From Leptolinea sp. UBA5366 (GTDB lineage Bacteria; Chloroflexota; Anaerolineae; Anaerolineales; Anaerolineaceae): a DNA stretch of 64,000 bases. Below the pieces are notes generated by a model. The model saw nothing but the letters and a program-made list of their open reading frames with translations. It did not search any database and had not been told where the DNA came from. The DNA lies in the NCBI GenBank assembly GCA_002407845.1, contig DHPK01000028.1:1-64000 (forward strand), in the 5' to 3' direction. Shown here piece after piece: positions 43,123-52,374 of the stretch. Position 1 is the first letter of the stretch, and every line of letters begins with the position of its first letter. The translations under genes and the position numbers were made by a program.

Positions 43123-44325
43123 TCAGCCAATCCAATAGTAATTGACCCAGCCGGTATAAAGCAGCACCTGAAAAGCAGCGAAGAGGATGCACACTGCAGC
43201 ATACAGCTTTTTATTTTTAAGCGAGGCTGCTAGAAACATCACGACCGGGAAAATCACAATCGTATAGCGTGACATCGAAAACAGCCGTCCGGAGTTCAGC
43301 AAAACCAGAACGGACAACAGCGAATAAATTCCATAAATTCGGTAACCTGACTTGAACAGCATGATAATTGCAGCCAAGAGGTATAGCGAGATCAGAATCA
43401 GATCGACGATCGCAACCTGATTGGCAGTTTCGAAGAGCGGATTGAAAAATTCTGTCAGAAAAGAGCTGCCGACGGTTCTGCCCCAAGCTTGCTGAGCTTC
43501 GAAAAAAGCGAGATAGCTGCCGGTCAGCCGATAGAGATGATAAAAATGAGCCAGAACTGCCAGCGGCACCAGCAGAAAAGCCAAGATGTCGGGTTTAATT
43601 GCAGATAATTTCCAATCGCGCCGGCTCATGTAGATTAAAAACACCGGCGCCAGAATCAGAAAGCCATTTGCACGTGTCAGCGCGGCCAATGCAGCTGCCA
43701 TAGCCGCCAGCAGCCATCGCTCTTTCTCGGCAGCGAGCAAGGCGCAAACGGTCAGCATCAGCAGCAGACTTTCAGTATAAAAGGCACTGAAAATATAAGC
43801 ACCGGGCAGACACACCAACAATAAAACCGTTTTTTCGGCAATCGTGCTGCTCCAATGCAGCCGCACCAGCTCATAAATTGCAAAGAGAGCCAAAATGAAG
43901 CACACGTTTGAAATTAGTAAGCCGACAAAAATCAAAACGCTTTGACGCTGCAAGAAGCCGGGAAGCCAAAACGTAAAAAGTTTGACGAGATAAGGATAAA
44001 GCGGGAAAAATGCCAGGTTGGAATAAGACTCAGTAGGCGTTGCGGAAGGAAAATAGCCATGTCCAACGATCGAGAGATACCAGGTGCTGTCCCAGCGGCA
44101 CCAGATATCCAATGACTGAATCGGCGTAAACTGAAAGCCTCGGTCAATGTGACGCTGATAAACCTGATTCTTCTGGAAATAATCGGCATACCAGGCTGCA
44201 AGAGCCAGCACGAATCGCGAGAAAGCCCAAAGCTTAAGAATCTTGCTGACAGTTTCCCGATTGGACCGCAGCCAATTAATACAAGGCTGTTTCTTTGTGA
44301 TTGTTCCTGCAGAAGTGTCTGGCAT
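43123..44325 (-). CDS. PIG-V-like mannosyltransferase (GT-C fold), copy 2
   Basis: A 400-residue membrane protein with about ten helices and the same family segments as the 40459-41652 gene: LDIWCRWDSTWYLSIVGHGY, NLAFFPLYPYLVK, and CLPGAYIFSAFYTESLL. It is likely to add mannose to a surface glycan or lipid-linked glycan. A DUF4143 ATPase gene separates it from copy 1, which together suggest an ancestral tandem pair. The 43123-42967 gap holds 156 bases with no gene of its own; the minus-strand ORF at 42986-43192 has no recognisable domain and overlaps the glycosyltransferase end. Confidence 0.8.
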   Translation of the reverse strand: MPDTSAGTITKKQPCINWLRSNRETVSKILKLWAFSRFVLALAAWYADYFQKNQVYQRHIDRGFQFTPIQSLDIWCRWDSTWYLSIVGHGYFPSATPTESYSNLAFFPLYPYLVKLFTFWLPGFLQRQSVLIFVGLLISNVCFILALFAIYELVRLHWSSTIAEKTVLLLVCLPGAYIFSAFYTESLLLMLTVCALLAAEKERWLLAAMAAALAALTRANGFLILAPVFLIYMSRRDWKLSAIKPDILAFLLVPLAVLAHFYHLYRLTGSYLAFFEAQQAWGRTVGSSFLTEFFNPLFETANQVAIVDLILISLYLLAAIIMLFKSGYRIYGIYSLLSVLVLLNSGRLFSMSRYTIVIFPVVMFLAASLKNKKLYAAVCILFAAFQVLLYTGWVNYYWIG

Positions 44326-44380
44326 GTTCCAATTTTACTCTGCATTTTCAGGGGTCAGCCGCAGCGCGATGCAGAACGCA

Positions 44381-45202
44381 TCACTCAGGCTGGCAGACTG
44401 GGCAGAAATGCGTGCCTCGCTGTCCGACAGTCGTTTTTTGGATGAGCGCACCGCAGTGCGGGCATTTCTGCCCAGCGCGCTGATAAACCATGAAGTGATT
44501 CTGGAACTGGCCGCCGCGGTAAACCCAGTCAATACTCGCCCCGTTGAGGCGAATTCCTTCAGCCAGCACTTGCCGAATAGTGTTCACCAGTTTTTCAGCT
44601 TCGCCAGCTGAGAGTGACTGCGCCTTCCGTTTCGGATGAATGCCAGCCATGAATAGGGATTCATCGGTATAGATGTTGCCAAGTCCGGCGATGATGGACT
44701 GATCCAACAAGAAAGGTTTGATCATTCTCGGAGAGTGCGCGATTTTTGCAGTCAGCCAGTCGGATGTAAAAACTTCGCCCAAAGGTTCGATTCCAAGCTT
44801 ATGAACCACACTTTCAGGATCATCCGTCAGCCAGATCCTGCCGAATTTCCGCGTATCGATGAACTGCATCCTGGTCCCATCCTCGAATTTCATCAAAAAT
44901 CGGGTGTGTTTTTCAGTCAGGGAACCGCCATCGTCTACCTTAATATCACCGCTCATGCGTAAATGGATCAGAAGATATTTAGGGGGGATCTGAAGGATAA
45001 TATATTTTCCGCGGCGGGTCACGTCGCGGATTGTTTTTTCTTGAAACCATGAGAGAAACTCATCACCTGCATCGGAACTTGCCAGCGTCCGCTGCCAAAG
45101 CAACGCGGCTGAACTTATTTTCCGATCGAGGACCGGCTCACCGGTCATGCCGCCAAATTTTAGAGAACGGACAAATGTCTCAACTTCAGGCAATTCCGGC
45201 AT
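44381..45202 (-). CDS. mutM: Formamidopyrimidine-DNA glycosylase
   Basis: A 273-residue base-excision repair glycosylase that removes 8-oxoguanine. The mature N terminus PELPEVET carries the catalytic proline and glutamate. RRGKYIILQ holds the conserved lysine, and LGNIYTDESLF is the helix-two-turn-helix region. The C-terminal zinc finger has CPHC and CPVC pairs. Length is normal. It starts three bases after prs and is probably co-transcribed with it. Confidence 0.96.
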   Translation of the reverse strand: MPELPEVETFVRSLKFGGMTGEPVLDRKISSAALLWQRTLASSDAGDEFLSWFQEKTIRDVTRRGKYIILQIPPKYLLIHLRMSGDIKVDDGGSLTEKHTRFLMKFEDGTRMQFIDTRKFGRIWLTDDPESVVHKLGIEPLGEVFTSDWLTAKIAHSPRMIKPFLLDQSIIAGLGNIYTDESLFMAGIHPKRKAQSLSAGEAEKLVNTIRQVLAEGIRLNGASIDWVYRGGQFQNHFMVYQRAGQKCPHCGALIQKTTVGQRGTHFCPVCQPE

Positions 45203-45204
45203 TT

Positions 45205-46188
45205 TTATTCATTGAACATGCTACCAACGCTGATTCCGCGATTCGCCCGATAGATAACCTCTCCCAGCAACTGGGAAACGGAAAGAATTTTCAGGCGGTC
45301 ACCGAGCAGGTTGAGCGATGCTTCCGGAATCGGAATTGTATCCGTGGTGATGAACATCTTGACGGGTGCCTCCGCCAGCCGCTGAGCTGCGTCCGCAGAG
45401 AAAACGGGATGAACAAAATTAACATAGACATCGCGGGCACCAAGCTGCTTGTTCAAGTAAATCGCATTAATAATCGAGTTACCGGTATCGACTTCGTCAT
45501 CGACCAGAATCACGTCGCGGCCTTCCACGTCACCGATGATCGTCAGCGCGTCAGACTTGCCGTCGTTGCTCATGCGCCGTTTCTCGATAAATGCCAGCGG
45601 TGTTTTGAGTTTTTCTGCGATATTTCTGGCACGTTTAGCAAAACCCAAATCTGTCGAAACGACAACCGGATTCACCATGTTCTGTTTCAGATCCTTCAAA
45701 TAGGAAATCATCTGGTGATAAGCGGTCAGCGCATCCCCGGGGATGTTGAAGAACCCTTGAATCTGACCGGCATGCAGATCAACCATGATATACCGGTCGG
45801 CGCCAGCCACTTCAATCATGTCAGCAACGAGTTTAGCTGTAATCGGAACTCTGGGCTGGTCTTTTTTATCTGAACGGGCATAACAGTAATATGGAATCAC
45901 CGCGGTGATCCGTGCTGCTGAATCGAGTTTCAGCGTTTGGATCAGAATCAGCATTTCCATTAAATTTCGATGTACTGGACGGGAGGTTGATTGAATCACA
46001 TAGCAATCCTGCCCACGAACGCTGCCCTGCAATTGCACAAACAGATTTTCGTTTGCAAATTCAATGATTTTCCGCCCGCAAAGCGGAATCCCTATATAAT
46101 CAGCGATTTTTTGTGAGAGCGGTTCACAGCTTGTTCCGCTGAACAATTTAATATCGCCGTACATGAGGTCATGTCGATGATTCAGCAT
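45205..46188 (-). CDS. prs: Ribose-phosphate pyrophosphokinase
   Basis: A 327-residue enzyme making PRPP from ribose 5-phosphate and ATP, for nucleotide and amino-acid synthesis. The ribose-phosphate region has VDLHAGQIQGFF and the PRPP-binding motif is VILVDDEVDTGNSI. The start is the ATG at 46188, with GGGAG eight bases upstream; a TTG at 46203 overlaps that site and is rejected. It heads the prs-mutM unit. Confidence 0.94.
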   Translation of the reverse strand: MLNHRHDLMYGDIKLFSGTSCEPLSQKIADYIGIPLCGRKIIEFANENLFVQLQGSVRGQDCYVIQSTSRPVHRNLMEMLILIQTLKLDSAARITAVIPYYCYARSDKKDQPRVPITAKLVADMIEVAGADRYIMVDLHAGQIQGFFNIPGDALTAYHQMISYLKDLKQNMVNPVVVSTDLGFAKRARNIAEKLKTPLAFIEKRRMSNDGKSDALTIIGDVEGRDVILVDDEVDTGNSIINAIYLNKQLGARDVYVNFVHPVFSADAAQRLAEAPVKMFITTDTIPIPEASLNLLGDRLKILSVSQLLGEVIYRANRGISVGSMFNE

Positions 46189-46203
46189 TAAATTTTCTCC
46201 CAA

Positions 46204-46518
46204 TGTTTTCGATAGCTCTAATGATGCTTAGTATAGCACGAATTTCTCTTTATCTCCGGCTGATGGTGATTGAAAGTTAGTCTATAAACAATATGTATAT
46301 TTTATCTAAACAGTATTATTTGTATCGAATTTTAGGTTTTTGGTTCTTTTACATCACAATAATTGCATTTTCTCTTCTTTTGAAGATTTTCCTTTATTCC
46401 GGAATATTTATCAGAAAATTACTTGAAAAAAGACTGGCATTTTCGGATATGCGATCATTGATATAATTATCCATGTTCTGATATTAAAAAATCCATTCAT
46501 AAATTTCGGAGGCAAAAA
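46204..46518. other. AT-rich divergent intergenic region
   Basis: This 315-base gap separates prs (minus) from the aldolase gene (plus). It holds the extended -10 promoter at 46458-46466 for the plus gene and no recognisable riboswitch or ORF. The AATATTTATCAG and TTTTAGGTTTTTGG segments are AT-rich without symmetry that I could define. Confidence 0.4.
46458..46466 (+). promoter_or_regulatory. Extended -10 promoter for the class II aldolase gene
   Basis: TGATATAAT at 46458-46466 is a perfect extended -10. The gene starts at 46519 behind GGAGG. There is no strong -35 at 17 bases. Confidence 0.6.
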
Positions 46519-47166
46519 ATGAAATTAGCCAAAGAAAGACAGTTGATCGTCGAATTTGGGAAAAAGCTTATTGATGCAGAGTTGACGACCGGATCCGGCG
46601 GAAATCTCAGTATTTTCAATCGCCAAGAAAATTTAATCGCGATCAAACCGACCGGCATTCCATATTATTCGCTCACACCTGAAGACGTTGTTGTGATGAC
46701 ACCCGAAGGAGAAGTAGTCGAAAGCGATCTGCTCCCATCCAGTGAATATCGTTTTCATCTGGCTCTATATGAAAAGCGTCCGAACGTCAACGCAGTCGTC
46801 CACACCCACCAGGTTTACGCGACAACCATTGCCTGCCTGAATATTGAGCTGCCAGCCGTTCATTATCTGATTGGCTCTTCGGGAGACAAAGTCCCGATCG
46901 CAAAATATGCGACTTACGGCACTTCGGAACTGTCAGAAAACATCATAGCTGCAATCGGATCCTACAATGCATGTCTGATGGCGAATCACGGAATCGTCAC
47001 GGTCGGAAAAACCATTTCAAATGCTTTCAATACTGCTGAAGGAATTGAGTTGGTTTCAAGGATTTATTATCAAGCGAAAAGTATGGGCGATCCGGTTATT
47101 CTAAGTGATGAAGAGATGGGCAGAGTCTGCCAGAAATTTACTACATATGGACAGAATAAAAAATGA
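46519..47166 (+). CDS. Class II aldolase (L-fuculose-phosphate aldolase family)
   Basis: A 215-residue zinc-dependent aldolase of the AraD/FucA family. The zinc-ligand motif VVHTHQ is near residues 93-98, the Glu in SSEYRFHLALY is near 74, and a later MANHG histidine completes the site; TGSGGNLS binds phosphate. It would cleave a sugar phosphate such as L-fuculose 1-phosphate to DHAP and an aldehyde, or a related substrate. It is divergent from prs and is opposed by a second aldolase across a bidirectional terminator, suggesting a shared sugar pathway. The ATG has GGAGG upstream. Confidence 0.85.
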   Translation: MKLAKERQLIVEFGKKLIDAELTTGSGGNLSIFNRQENLIAIKPTGIPYYSLTPEDVVVMTPEGEVVESDLLPSSEYRFHLALYEKRPNVNAVVHTHQVYATTIACLNIELPAVHYLIGSSGDKVPIAKYATYGTSELSENIIAAIGSYNACLMANHGIVTVGKTISNAFNTAEGIELVSRIYYQAKSMGDPVILSDEEMGRVCQKFTTYGQNKK

Positions 47167-47292
47167 TCCCATCGGATCACAAATAATTCATTAGCAAAAA
47201 ATGGGAATCTTTGTCTTGAGTGGTCTTGATTTGCTCGGTTTGCACTACTTTTAGACTTTCGATCCAGAGCTGCGGGAAAATTTACTCCAACG

Positions 47293-47326
47293 AAAAAGGA
47301 TTGCTGCTTGAGCAGCAATCCTTTTT
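47293..47326. terminator. Bidirectional terminator between two aldolase genes
   Basis: AAAAAGGATTGCTGCT (47293-47308) pairs perfectly with AGCAGCAATCCTTTTT (47311-47326), with A and T tracts at the ends, between two convergent genes. Confidence 0.9.
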
Positions 47327-47339
47327 TCTTCATCAAGAA

Positions 47340-48203
47340 TTAGTAATTTTTTGCCTGGCCAGCGTCGTTGAACAGGTCGATCTTCTGGCTGATGATCTCC
47401 TTCATCACACGGATACTGTCCTGATAAAGAATGAACGGCTCGCGGACATGCAGGTCAGCGGCAAGCGTCTTACGCAGCTGCTGGTAGAACGGATCCTTGA
47501 TATCGGAGGAAATGTTGATTTTATTGATCCCGAGTTTAACGCTTTCAGCAATTTCAGCATCCGGATTCGCGGAACCGCCATGCAAAACGAGCGGAACATC
47601 AACCCGTTTTTTGATTTCCTTCAACAGGTCCAATTTCAACTCAGGAATGAACCCCTTCGGGTAGAGGCCGTGAGCGGTGCCGATGGCGATCGCAAGACTG
47701 TCCACGCCAGTCGCTTCAACAAATGTTGCCGCATCTTCCGGCACTGTGTAGGTGATATCATCCGCTCCGCCTTCAGTGTCGTTGCCGATCGTGCCGATGG
47801 TGCCCAGTTCGCCTTCAACTGAAATGCCGAGTGGGTGCGCCAATTCGACCACCTTACGGGTAATCTCGATGTTTTTCTCGAAGGGTTCATGTGACGCATC
47901 AATCATCACGGACGTGAATCCGGTTCGGATCGCGCGCATGATCTGCGACATTTTCGACCCGTGGTCGAGATGAATGCAAACCGGCAGGCGGGTGCTGTTC
48001 GCAGCCGCTTTACAGCTTTCGATAAAAAAGTCGCCTTGAAATTCGAGTTCATCCGGGTGAATCGCAAAAATGACCGGCGCGTTTTTCTCTTCACAAGTTT
48101 CGATGACTGCTTTCAGAATTTGCCCTGTCCCAATATTGAAAGCAGGAACCGCAAAATAGCGCTCATTTGCGACTTTCAGCAAGTCTTTCATGTTCATCAA
48201 CAT
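47340..48203 (-). CDS. Class II fructose-bisphosphate/tagatose-bisphosphate-type aldolase
   Basis: A 287-residue class II aldolase (FbaA/GatY/KbaY type). The zinc ligands lie in CIHLDHG and LVLHGGSA, GEIGTIG-like EGELGTIG is present, and INKINISSDI closes the phosphate site. It cleaves a ketose 1,6-bisphosphate to DHAP and glyceraldehyde 3-phosphate. The ATG has GGAGGA seven bases upstream. The next gene upstream is the sugar-binding protein of an ABC transporter, with a terminator between, so the aldolase may belong to a catabolic unit with it. Confidence 0.9.
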   Translation of the reverse strand: MLMNMKDLLKVANERYFAVPAFNIGTGQILKAVIETCEEKNAPVIFAIHPDELEFQGDFFIESCKAAANSTRLPVCIHLDHGSKMSQIMRAIRTGFTSVMIDASHEPFEKNIEITRKVVELAHPLGISVEGELGTIGTIGNDTEGGADDITYTVPEDAATFVEATGVDSLAIAIGTAHGLYPKGFIPELKLDLLKEIKKRVDVPLVLHGGSANPDAEIAESVKLGINKINISSDIKDPFYQQLRKTLAADLHVREPFILYQDSIRVMKEIISQKIDLFNDAGQAKNY

Positions 48204-48288
48204 ACAATTCCTCCAGAATCTAATTAATCAATTCATTCTTGACTTAAATTATATGGCAGATACCGAATTTATTGACCAACTCACCCAA

Positions 48289-48322
48289 AAATAAAGCGTC
48301 TCAAAATTGAGACGCTTTATTT
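48289..48322 (-). terminator. Terminator after the sugar-binding protein gene
   Basis: AAATAAAGCGTCTCAA (48289-48304) pairs with TTGAGACGCTTTATTT (48307-48322) with a two-base loop. It lies 19 bases past the stop of the 48341 gene. Confidence 0.85.
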
Positions 48323-48340
48323 CAAACAATCCTGCTTAAA

Positions 48341-49282
48341 TTATTTCAGATATTCATCGACATTATCGATCGTCACCAGCGTGAAAGGAACCATGACATC
48401 TTTTTCTTCGAGTTCCTTGCCAGCAATGATGTCGGGGATCAGCGCGATCGCGGTTTTAACCTGTGCAGCGCCGTCCTGAAGAACGGTTGCGCCCAATGCG
48501 CCCTGTTTCACCATGGTCAGCGGACCGGTGTTGCCATCGACGCCGATGCAGACGATGTCCGAGCGGTCAACTGAATTCACATATGCCTGGACTGCGGATG
48601 ACATGTCATCATTGTCGCAGATAATGGCTTTAATATCGTCACCATACTGGGTCAGGACGTCAGTTGCAAACTGGACGGCTTTATCCGCTGACCAGTCAGC
48701 CGCAAAATCACCAACGCTTTCCCATGTCGGGTCCTCAGCCAAAATATTGAGGATTCCTTCACCGCGCTGCATCTGAGCGGAGTTTCCGACGATCCCCATC
48801 ATATGGGCATATTTCCCGCCTTCCGGAACCATTTCTTTGACGTAGTTTGCCATGATCTCACCGGCTTCAACGTCGTCCGAGCCAACATAGGCTTGAGCCA
48901 ATTCGTCGGTGTTGTTGGTCTTAGAGTTGACAACAACGATCGGAATTCCAGCGTCAGCGCAGCGTGCAACAACTGGGGCGCTGCCTTCAGCTTCTGCCGG
49001 CAGGAATACAACAAAATTCGCGCCATTGTTGATTGCATCTTCGATCAGGTTCACCTGAGTGATCGGATCAGTCAGCCCATCATACAGCTGCCAGCTTTTG
49101 ATAGCTCCTTCATCGACGAGAGCATCAAGAGCTTCTTTCGCCGCACCGTTAAGGGTGGCATGGAAAGCGTCTACAGTGTTCTTCGCCAGATAAGCAACGA
49201 CGATGTCTGATTCAGCGCTGACAGTCATGACCGACCCCAACAGTAAAGCAAATAACAATACGAGCAACAAAGCTTTTTTCAT
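48341..49282 (-). CDS. Sugar ABC transporter substrate-binding protein (Peripla_BP_4 type)
   Basis: A 313-residue exported protein of the ribose/rhizopine-type periplasmic-binding family. The signal peptide ends at about residue 23 (MTVSA before ESDIVVAYL). Typical segments are NGANFVVFLPAEAEGSAPVV, ADAGIPIVVVNSKT and AIICDNDDMSSAVQAYV. There is no lipobox. It should deliver a sugar or cyclitol to the permease and ATPase encoded next to it; sequence alone does not name the ligand. It is the last gene of the minus-strand unit after the permease. Confidence 0.9.
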   Translation of the reverse strand: MKKALLLVLLFALLLGSVMTVSAESDIVVAYLAKNTVDAFHATLNGAAKEALDALVDEGAIKSWQLYDGLTDPITQVNLIEDAINNGANFVVFLPAEAEGSAPVVARCADAGIPIVVVNSKTNNTDELAQAYVGSDDVEAGEIMANYVKEMVPEGGKYAHMMGIVGNSAQMQRGEGILNILAEDPTWESVGDFAADWSADKAVQFATDVLTQYGDDIKAIICDNDDMSSAVQAYVNSVDRSDIVCIGVDGNTGPLTMVKQGALGATVLQDGAAQVKTAIALIPDIIAGKELEEKDVMVPFTLVTIDNVDEYLK

Positions 49283-49327
49283 AATTTTCTATCCTCCAAT
49301 AGTTTTTAAACTCCCATCATCAGGAGC

Positions 49328-50302
49328 TTATCTTCTCTTATTGATTAAGGTATCAATCATCACCGCGCCAATGATCAGCAAACCTTTGCTGATCATCTGC
49401 CAGTAAGAACTGATCCCCAGCAGGTTCATGCCGTTATAGATCAAGCCGATGATAATGATGCCGACTAACGTTCCCGGAATTGTCGAGATTCCGCCCGCAA
49501 AGGAAGTCCCGCCGATCACACAGGCAGCGATTGCGTCAGTCTCGTAACCTACACCGATGTTAGGCTGGGCAGCGTTAATCCGGGCGGTCATGATGATTCC
49601 GGCAATTCCAGCGCAGATCCCGCTGATTACAAACGTCCCGACGCGTGTCCAAAATACGTCCACGCCGGATGCGGTCGCCGCATTTATATTGCCGCCAACC
49701 GCGTAAACATAACGGCCGAATTTGGTCCAGTGAAGCAGAATGTATGCGATGATTGTGACGCTCAGCAGAATCAGAATCGGATACGGAATGATCCCGATTT
49801 TTCCCAATCCAATTCTGGAGAAACTGGGGTTCGCGAGGGCAAATGAATACCCGCCGGAAATGACGTAACCCAGCCCGCGGATCACAAGCTGGCTGGCAAG
49901 CGTCACGACAAAGGGGAACATATTGAATTTTGCGATCAGCAGCCCATTCAGCAGTCCGAATATAGCGCAGATAATGATCGAAACCAGGCTCGCCATCAAA
50001 ATATTCCCGTTGTATTTCAATGTGATGCCGATGGTCGTACTGGCAAGCGCAAGCATCGAGCCAATCGAAAGATCAATTCCGCCTGCAGTGATCACGAAAA
50101 CCATTCCCATCGCAAGGACGCCATTCAGCGCCACGGTCGAAAAAACATTCGTAATGTTGTTCAGTTTAAGAAAATTGGGCGATGTGACCGACAGCAGGAC
50201 AAACATCGCGATCATGATGAATACGATGCCGTAGCGTCTTGTGAACATGTTGAAATCATTCTGATTCATTCCGAGGATATTTTTTCCATTTTTATCTGAC
50301 AT
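49328..50302 (-). CDS. Sugar ABC transporter permease (BPD_transp_2 type)
   Basis: A 324-residue membrane protein with eight to ten helices, of the RbsC/AraH family. GVLAMGMVFVITAGGIDLSI is the family's signature, and ACVIGGTSFAGGISTIPGTL is the ATPase-contact region. The start is the ATG at 50302, preceded by GAGGTGG. It overlaps the ATPase stop by 11 bases, so the two are translationally coupled. It forms the channel for the sugar bound by the 48341 protein. Confidence 0.92.
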   Translation of the reverse strand: MSDKNGKNILGMNQNDFNMFTRRYGIVFIMIAMFVLLSVTSPNFLKLNNITNVFSTVALNGVLAMGMVFVITAGGIDLSIGSMLALASTTIGITLKYNGNILMASLVSIIICAIFGLLNGLLIAKFNMFPFVVTLASQLVIRGLGYVISGGYSFALANPSFSRIGLGKIGIIPYPILILLSVTIIAYILLHWTKFGRYVYAVGGNINAATASGVDVFWTRVGTFVISGICAGIAGIIMTARINAAQPNIGVGYETDAIAACVIGGTSFAGGISTIPGTLVGIIIIGLIYNGMNLLGISSYWQMISKGLLIIGAVMIDTLINKRR

Positions 50303-51851
50303 TTTCAACCACCTCATCTTTTGCACCAAATTCTTTCGCAAGAATCGTCTCCTGCGTAACGCTGCCATCCAAAATCTGTTCCCTTAAAAATTCACCGTTG
50401 ATCCTGCCTTCGTGATAAATCAGGATTCTGTCGCTCATCCCCATGATCTCCGGTAGTTCGGAAGAAATCATGATGATTGCCATTCCTTCGGCTGCAAATT
50501 CACACATCAGCGTATGAATTTCGGCTTTTGCCCCAACGTCAACGCCGCGTGTCGGCTCATCCATGATCAACACTTTCGGATCAGACATGAGCCATTTCGC
50601 AAGCACGACTTTCTGCTGATTTCCGCCGCTCAATGAAAATGCGTCTGCTTCAATGCTGGCGGCTTTCACTCTCAATTTTTCGGCATGGCTGCCGACTTCT
50701 TTCTTTTCCCGCCGCTGATCAATCAACAGCTTTTTGAATTTTTTCCTCAGATTCGGCAGAGAAATGTTTTCGCGCAGCGACCGATATAAACAGAGACCGT
50801 AATTCTTGCGATCTTCATTAATCATCGCAATTCCTTTGTTAATTGCGTCTTTGGGATTTTTGATCTGAATTTCCTGCCCCTCAAGATAGATTTTTCCGCT
50901 TGTCAGGGGATCCATCCCAAAAATCCCGCGCATGGTCTCACTGCGTCCAGAACCAACCAGTCCTGACAATCCCAGAATTTCCCCATGGCGCACTTCAAAA
51001 GAGATATCCGTAAACCCTTTCCCGGTCAGCCCTTCAACCTGGAAAGCGATCTCGCCGATCTCGCAATCTGTCTTCGGAAAAACGTTTTCAACTACCCGCC
51101 CAACCATTAATGAGATCAAGTCCTTCTGAGTCACAGCTGCCAGATCGCCCGTTCCAATAAAGCGCCCATCCCGAAAAACGGAGTAGGAATCGCAAATCTG
51201 GAAAATCTCTTCCATGCGGTGGGAGATATAAATGATCGTAACCCCCTGCTCTTTGAGATTACGAATCGTTCGAAACAGCCGTTCAGTTTCCTCACTGTCC
51301 AAGGAGGATGTCGGTTCATCCATAATGACAAGCCGGGCATTTGCAGAAACAGCCTTAATAATTTCAATCAGCTGCATCTGAGCCAGCGTTAACTCTTCCA
51401 TCAAGGTGGTTGGGCTAATGGTGAAATTAAAATGCTCTAAAAGTTCAGCTGCCTTACGGTTGGTTTCTTTTTTATTCAAAAACGGAGTGCGCTTGATCGT
51501 ATCCTCTCTTTTCAGAAAGATACTTTCAGCAATAGAAAGATAGGGCTCTGGGTTCAGCTCCTGATGGATCATCGAGACGCCCCATTTTGTCGCTTCCGCT
51601 GGTCCTTTGACCGAATAAGGTTTCCCCTCAAACAGAATTGTCCCTTTGTCCGCTTTATAAAGTCCGATGATGATTTTCATTAAGGTAGATTTTCCAGCGC
51701 CATTCTCGCCAAGCAGCGCATGAACCTGACCCTTTTTGACGCGGAAATCGACATCAATCAGCGCCCGGGTTCCGCCAAAGCTTTTTGAAACATTCTGACA
51801 ATCGAGGATATATTCGTATTGATGTTGATTGATTTGGGGTTGTTCACTCAA
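50292..51851 (-). CDS. Sugar ABC transporter ATP-binding protein (two-domain, RbsA type)
   Basis: A protein of about 519 residues with two ABC modules. The first has Walker A GENGAGKST near 48-56 and the signature LTLAQMQLIEI-like loop before RLVIMDEPTSSLD. The second has a degenerate P-loop GLVGSGRSE, signature SGGNQQKV, and Walker B VLIMDEPTRGVD, as usual in this family. I favour a TTG start at 51851 behind GAGGTGG; a GTG three codons earlier (51860) is the alternative. It energises the sugar permease. Confidence 0.9.
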   Translation of the reverse strand: MSEQPQINQHQYEYILDCQNVSKSFGGTRALIDVDFRVKKGQVHALLGENGAGKSTLMKIIIGLYKADKGTILFEGKPYSVKGPAEATKWGVSMIHQELNPEPYLSIAESIFLKREDTIKRTPFLNKKETNRKAAELLEHFNFTISPTTLMEELTLAQMQLIEIIKAVSANARLVIMDEPTSSLDSEETERLFRTIRNLKEQGVTIIYISHRMEEIFQICDSYSVFRDGRFIGTGDLAAVTQKDLISLMVGRVVENVFPKTDCEIGEIAFQVEGLTGKGFTDISFEVRHGEILGLSGLVGSGRSETMRGIFGMDPLTSGKIYLEGQEIQIKNPKDAINKGIAMINEDRKNYGLCLYRSLRENISLPNLRKKFKKLLIDQRREKKEVGSHAEKLRVKAASIEADAFSLSGGNQQKVVLAKWLMSDPKVLIMDEPTRGVDVGAKAEIHTLMCEFAAEGMAIIMISSELPEIMGMSDRILIYHEGRINGEFLREQILDGSVTQETILAKEFGAKDEVVENVR

Positions 51852-51860
51852 TTGATCCAC

Positions 51861-52374
51861 CTCGCATTCAATAATCAGAGCTTCTAATTATTACGTTTTA
51901 ATTTATTTTATAACAAAAAACCAGTGTAGATATTTATCAGAACCATTACAATAATCCTATTTTACATTATATTTATTTTCTATGCTGAATAATTTTGAGC
52001 CTAAAATAATTGCATCTGATCGAATTTGATCAGCTCTGTCAAAAGATTCCCAGAAATTGAGCCTATTATTGAATTCCACTACGTTTTTTAAAAATTAATA
52101 TAAATTAAATCGTATTTTTCAGTCAAAATTATGCAAAAATCATTGAACACAGCGCTCAAAGCTGACCGGTTGTTATCATTCTTTGGCATACAAATACTAT
52201 CTGCCTTGTCAGGGATTGAAAGGAATTCCAGCCAGCAGCTGGCTTTTTATAAAGTTTTTTTCGGTCTCAGACCTTTTTCAGGAAAACGCTAGAGGGGTGA
52301 ATTTCAATACACGAAAAAGAGGAGCTTTTCAGCTCCTCTTCATTTCATCAGTCCGACAGGGGGTCTACAGGGGT
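51861..52374. other. AT-rich 514-base gap with two hairpins
   Basis: The left part is the leader of the sugar transporter operon on the minus strand; TATAAT-like and TTGTAA-N17-TACACT elements are possible promoters but not convincing. At 52230-52250 a plus-strand hairpin followed by T bases has no gene before it, with TTGTTA-N17-AATACT about 40 bases upstream. At 52317-52340 lies the terminator of the ribonucleotide reductase. The plus ORF at 52183-52590 overlaps both hairpins and is not credible. Confidence 0.5.
52317..52340 (-). terminator. Terminator after the ribonucleotide reductase gene
   Basis: AAGAGGAGCT (52317-52326) pairs with AGCTCCTCTT (52331-52340). On the minus strand the stem is followed by a T tract. 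Confidence 0.8.

Noticed and set aside
42986..43192. Minus-strand 68-residue ORF between the DUF4143 gene and the PIG-V paralogue
   Set aside because: It overlaps the glycosyltransferase end, has no signal or domain, and the Trp-rich segment did not match a transposase that I could name.
45031..45873. 280-residue plus-strand ORF opposite mutM and prs
   Set aside because: It is antisense to two confidently assigned housekeeping genes and has no family resemblance.
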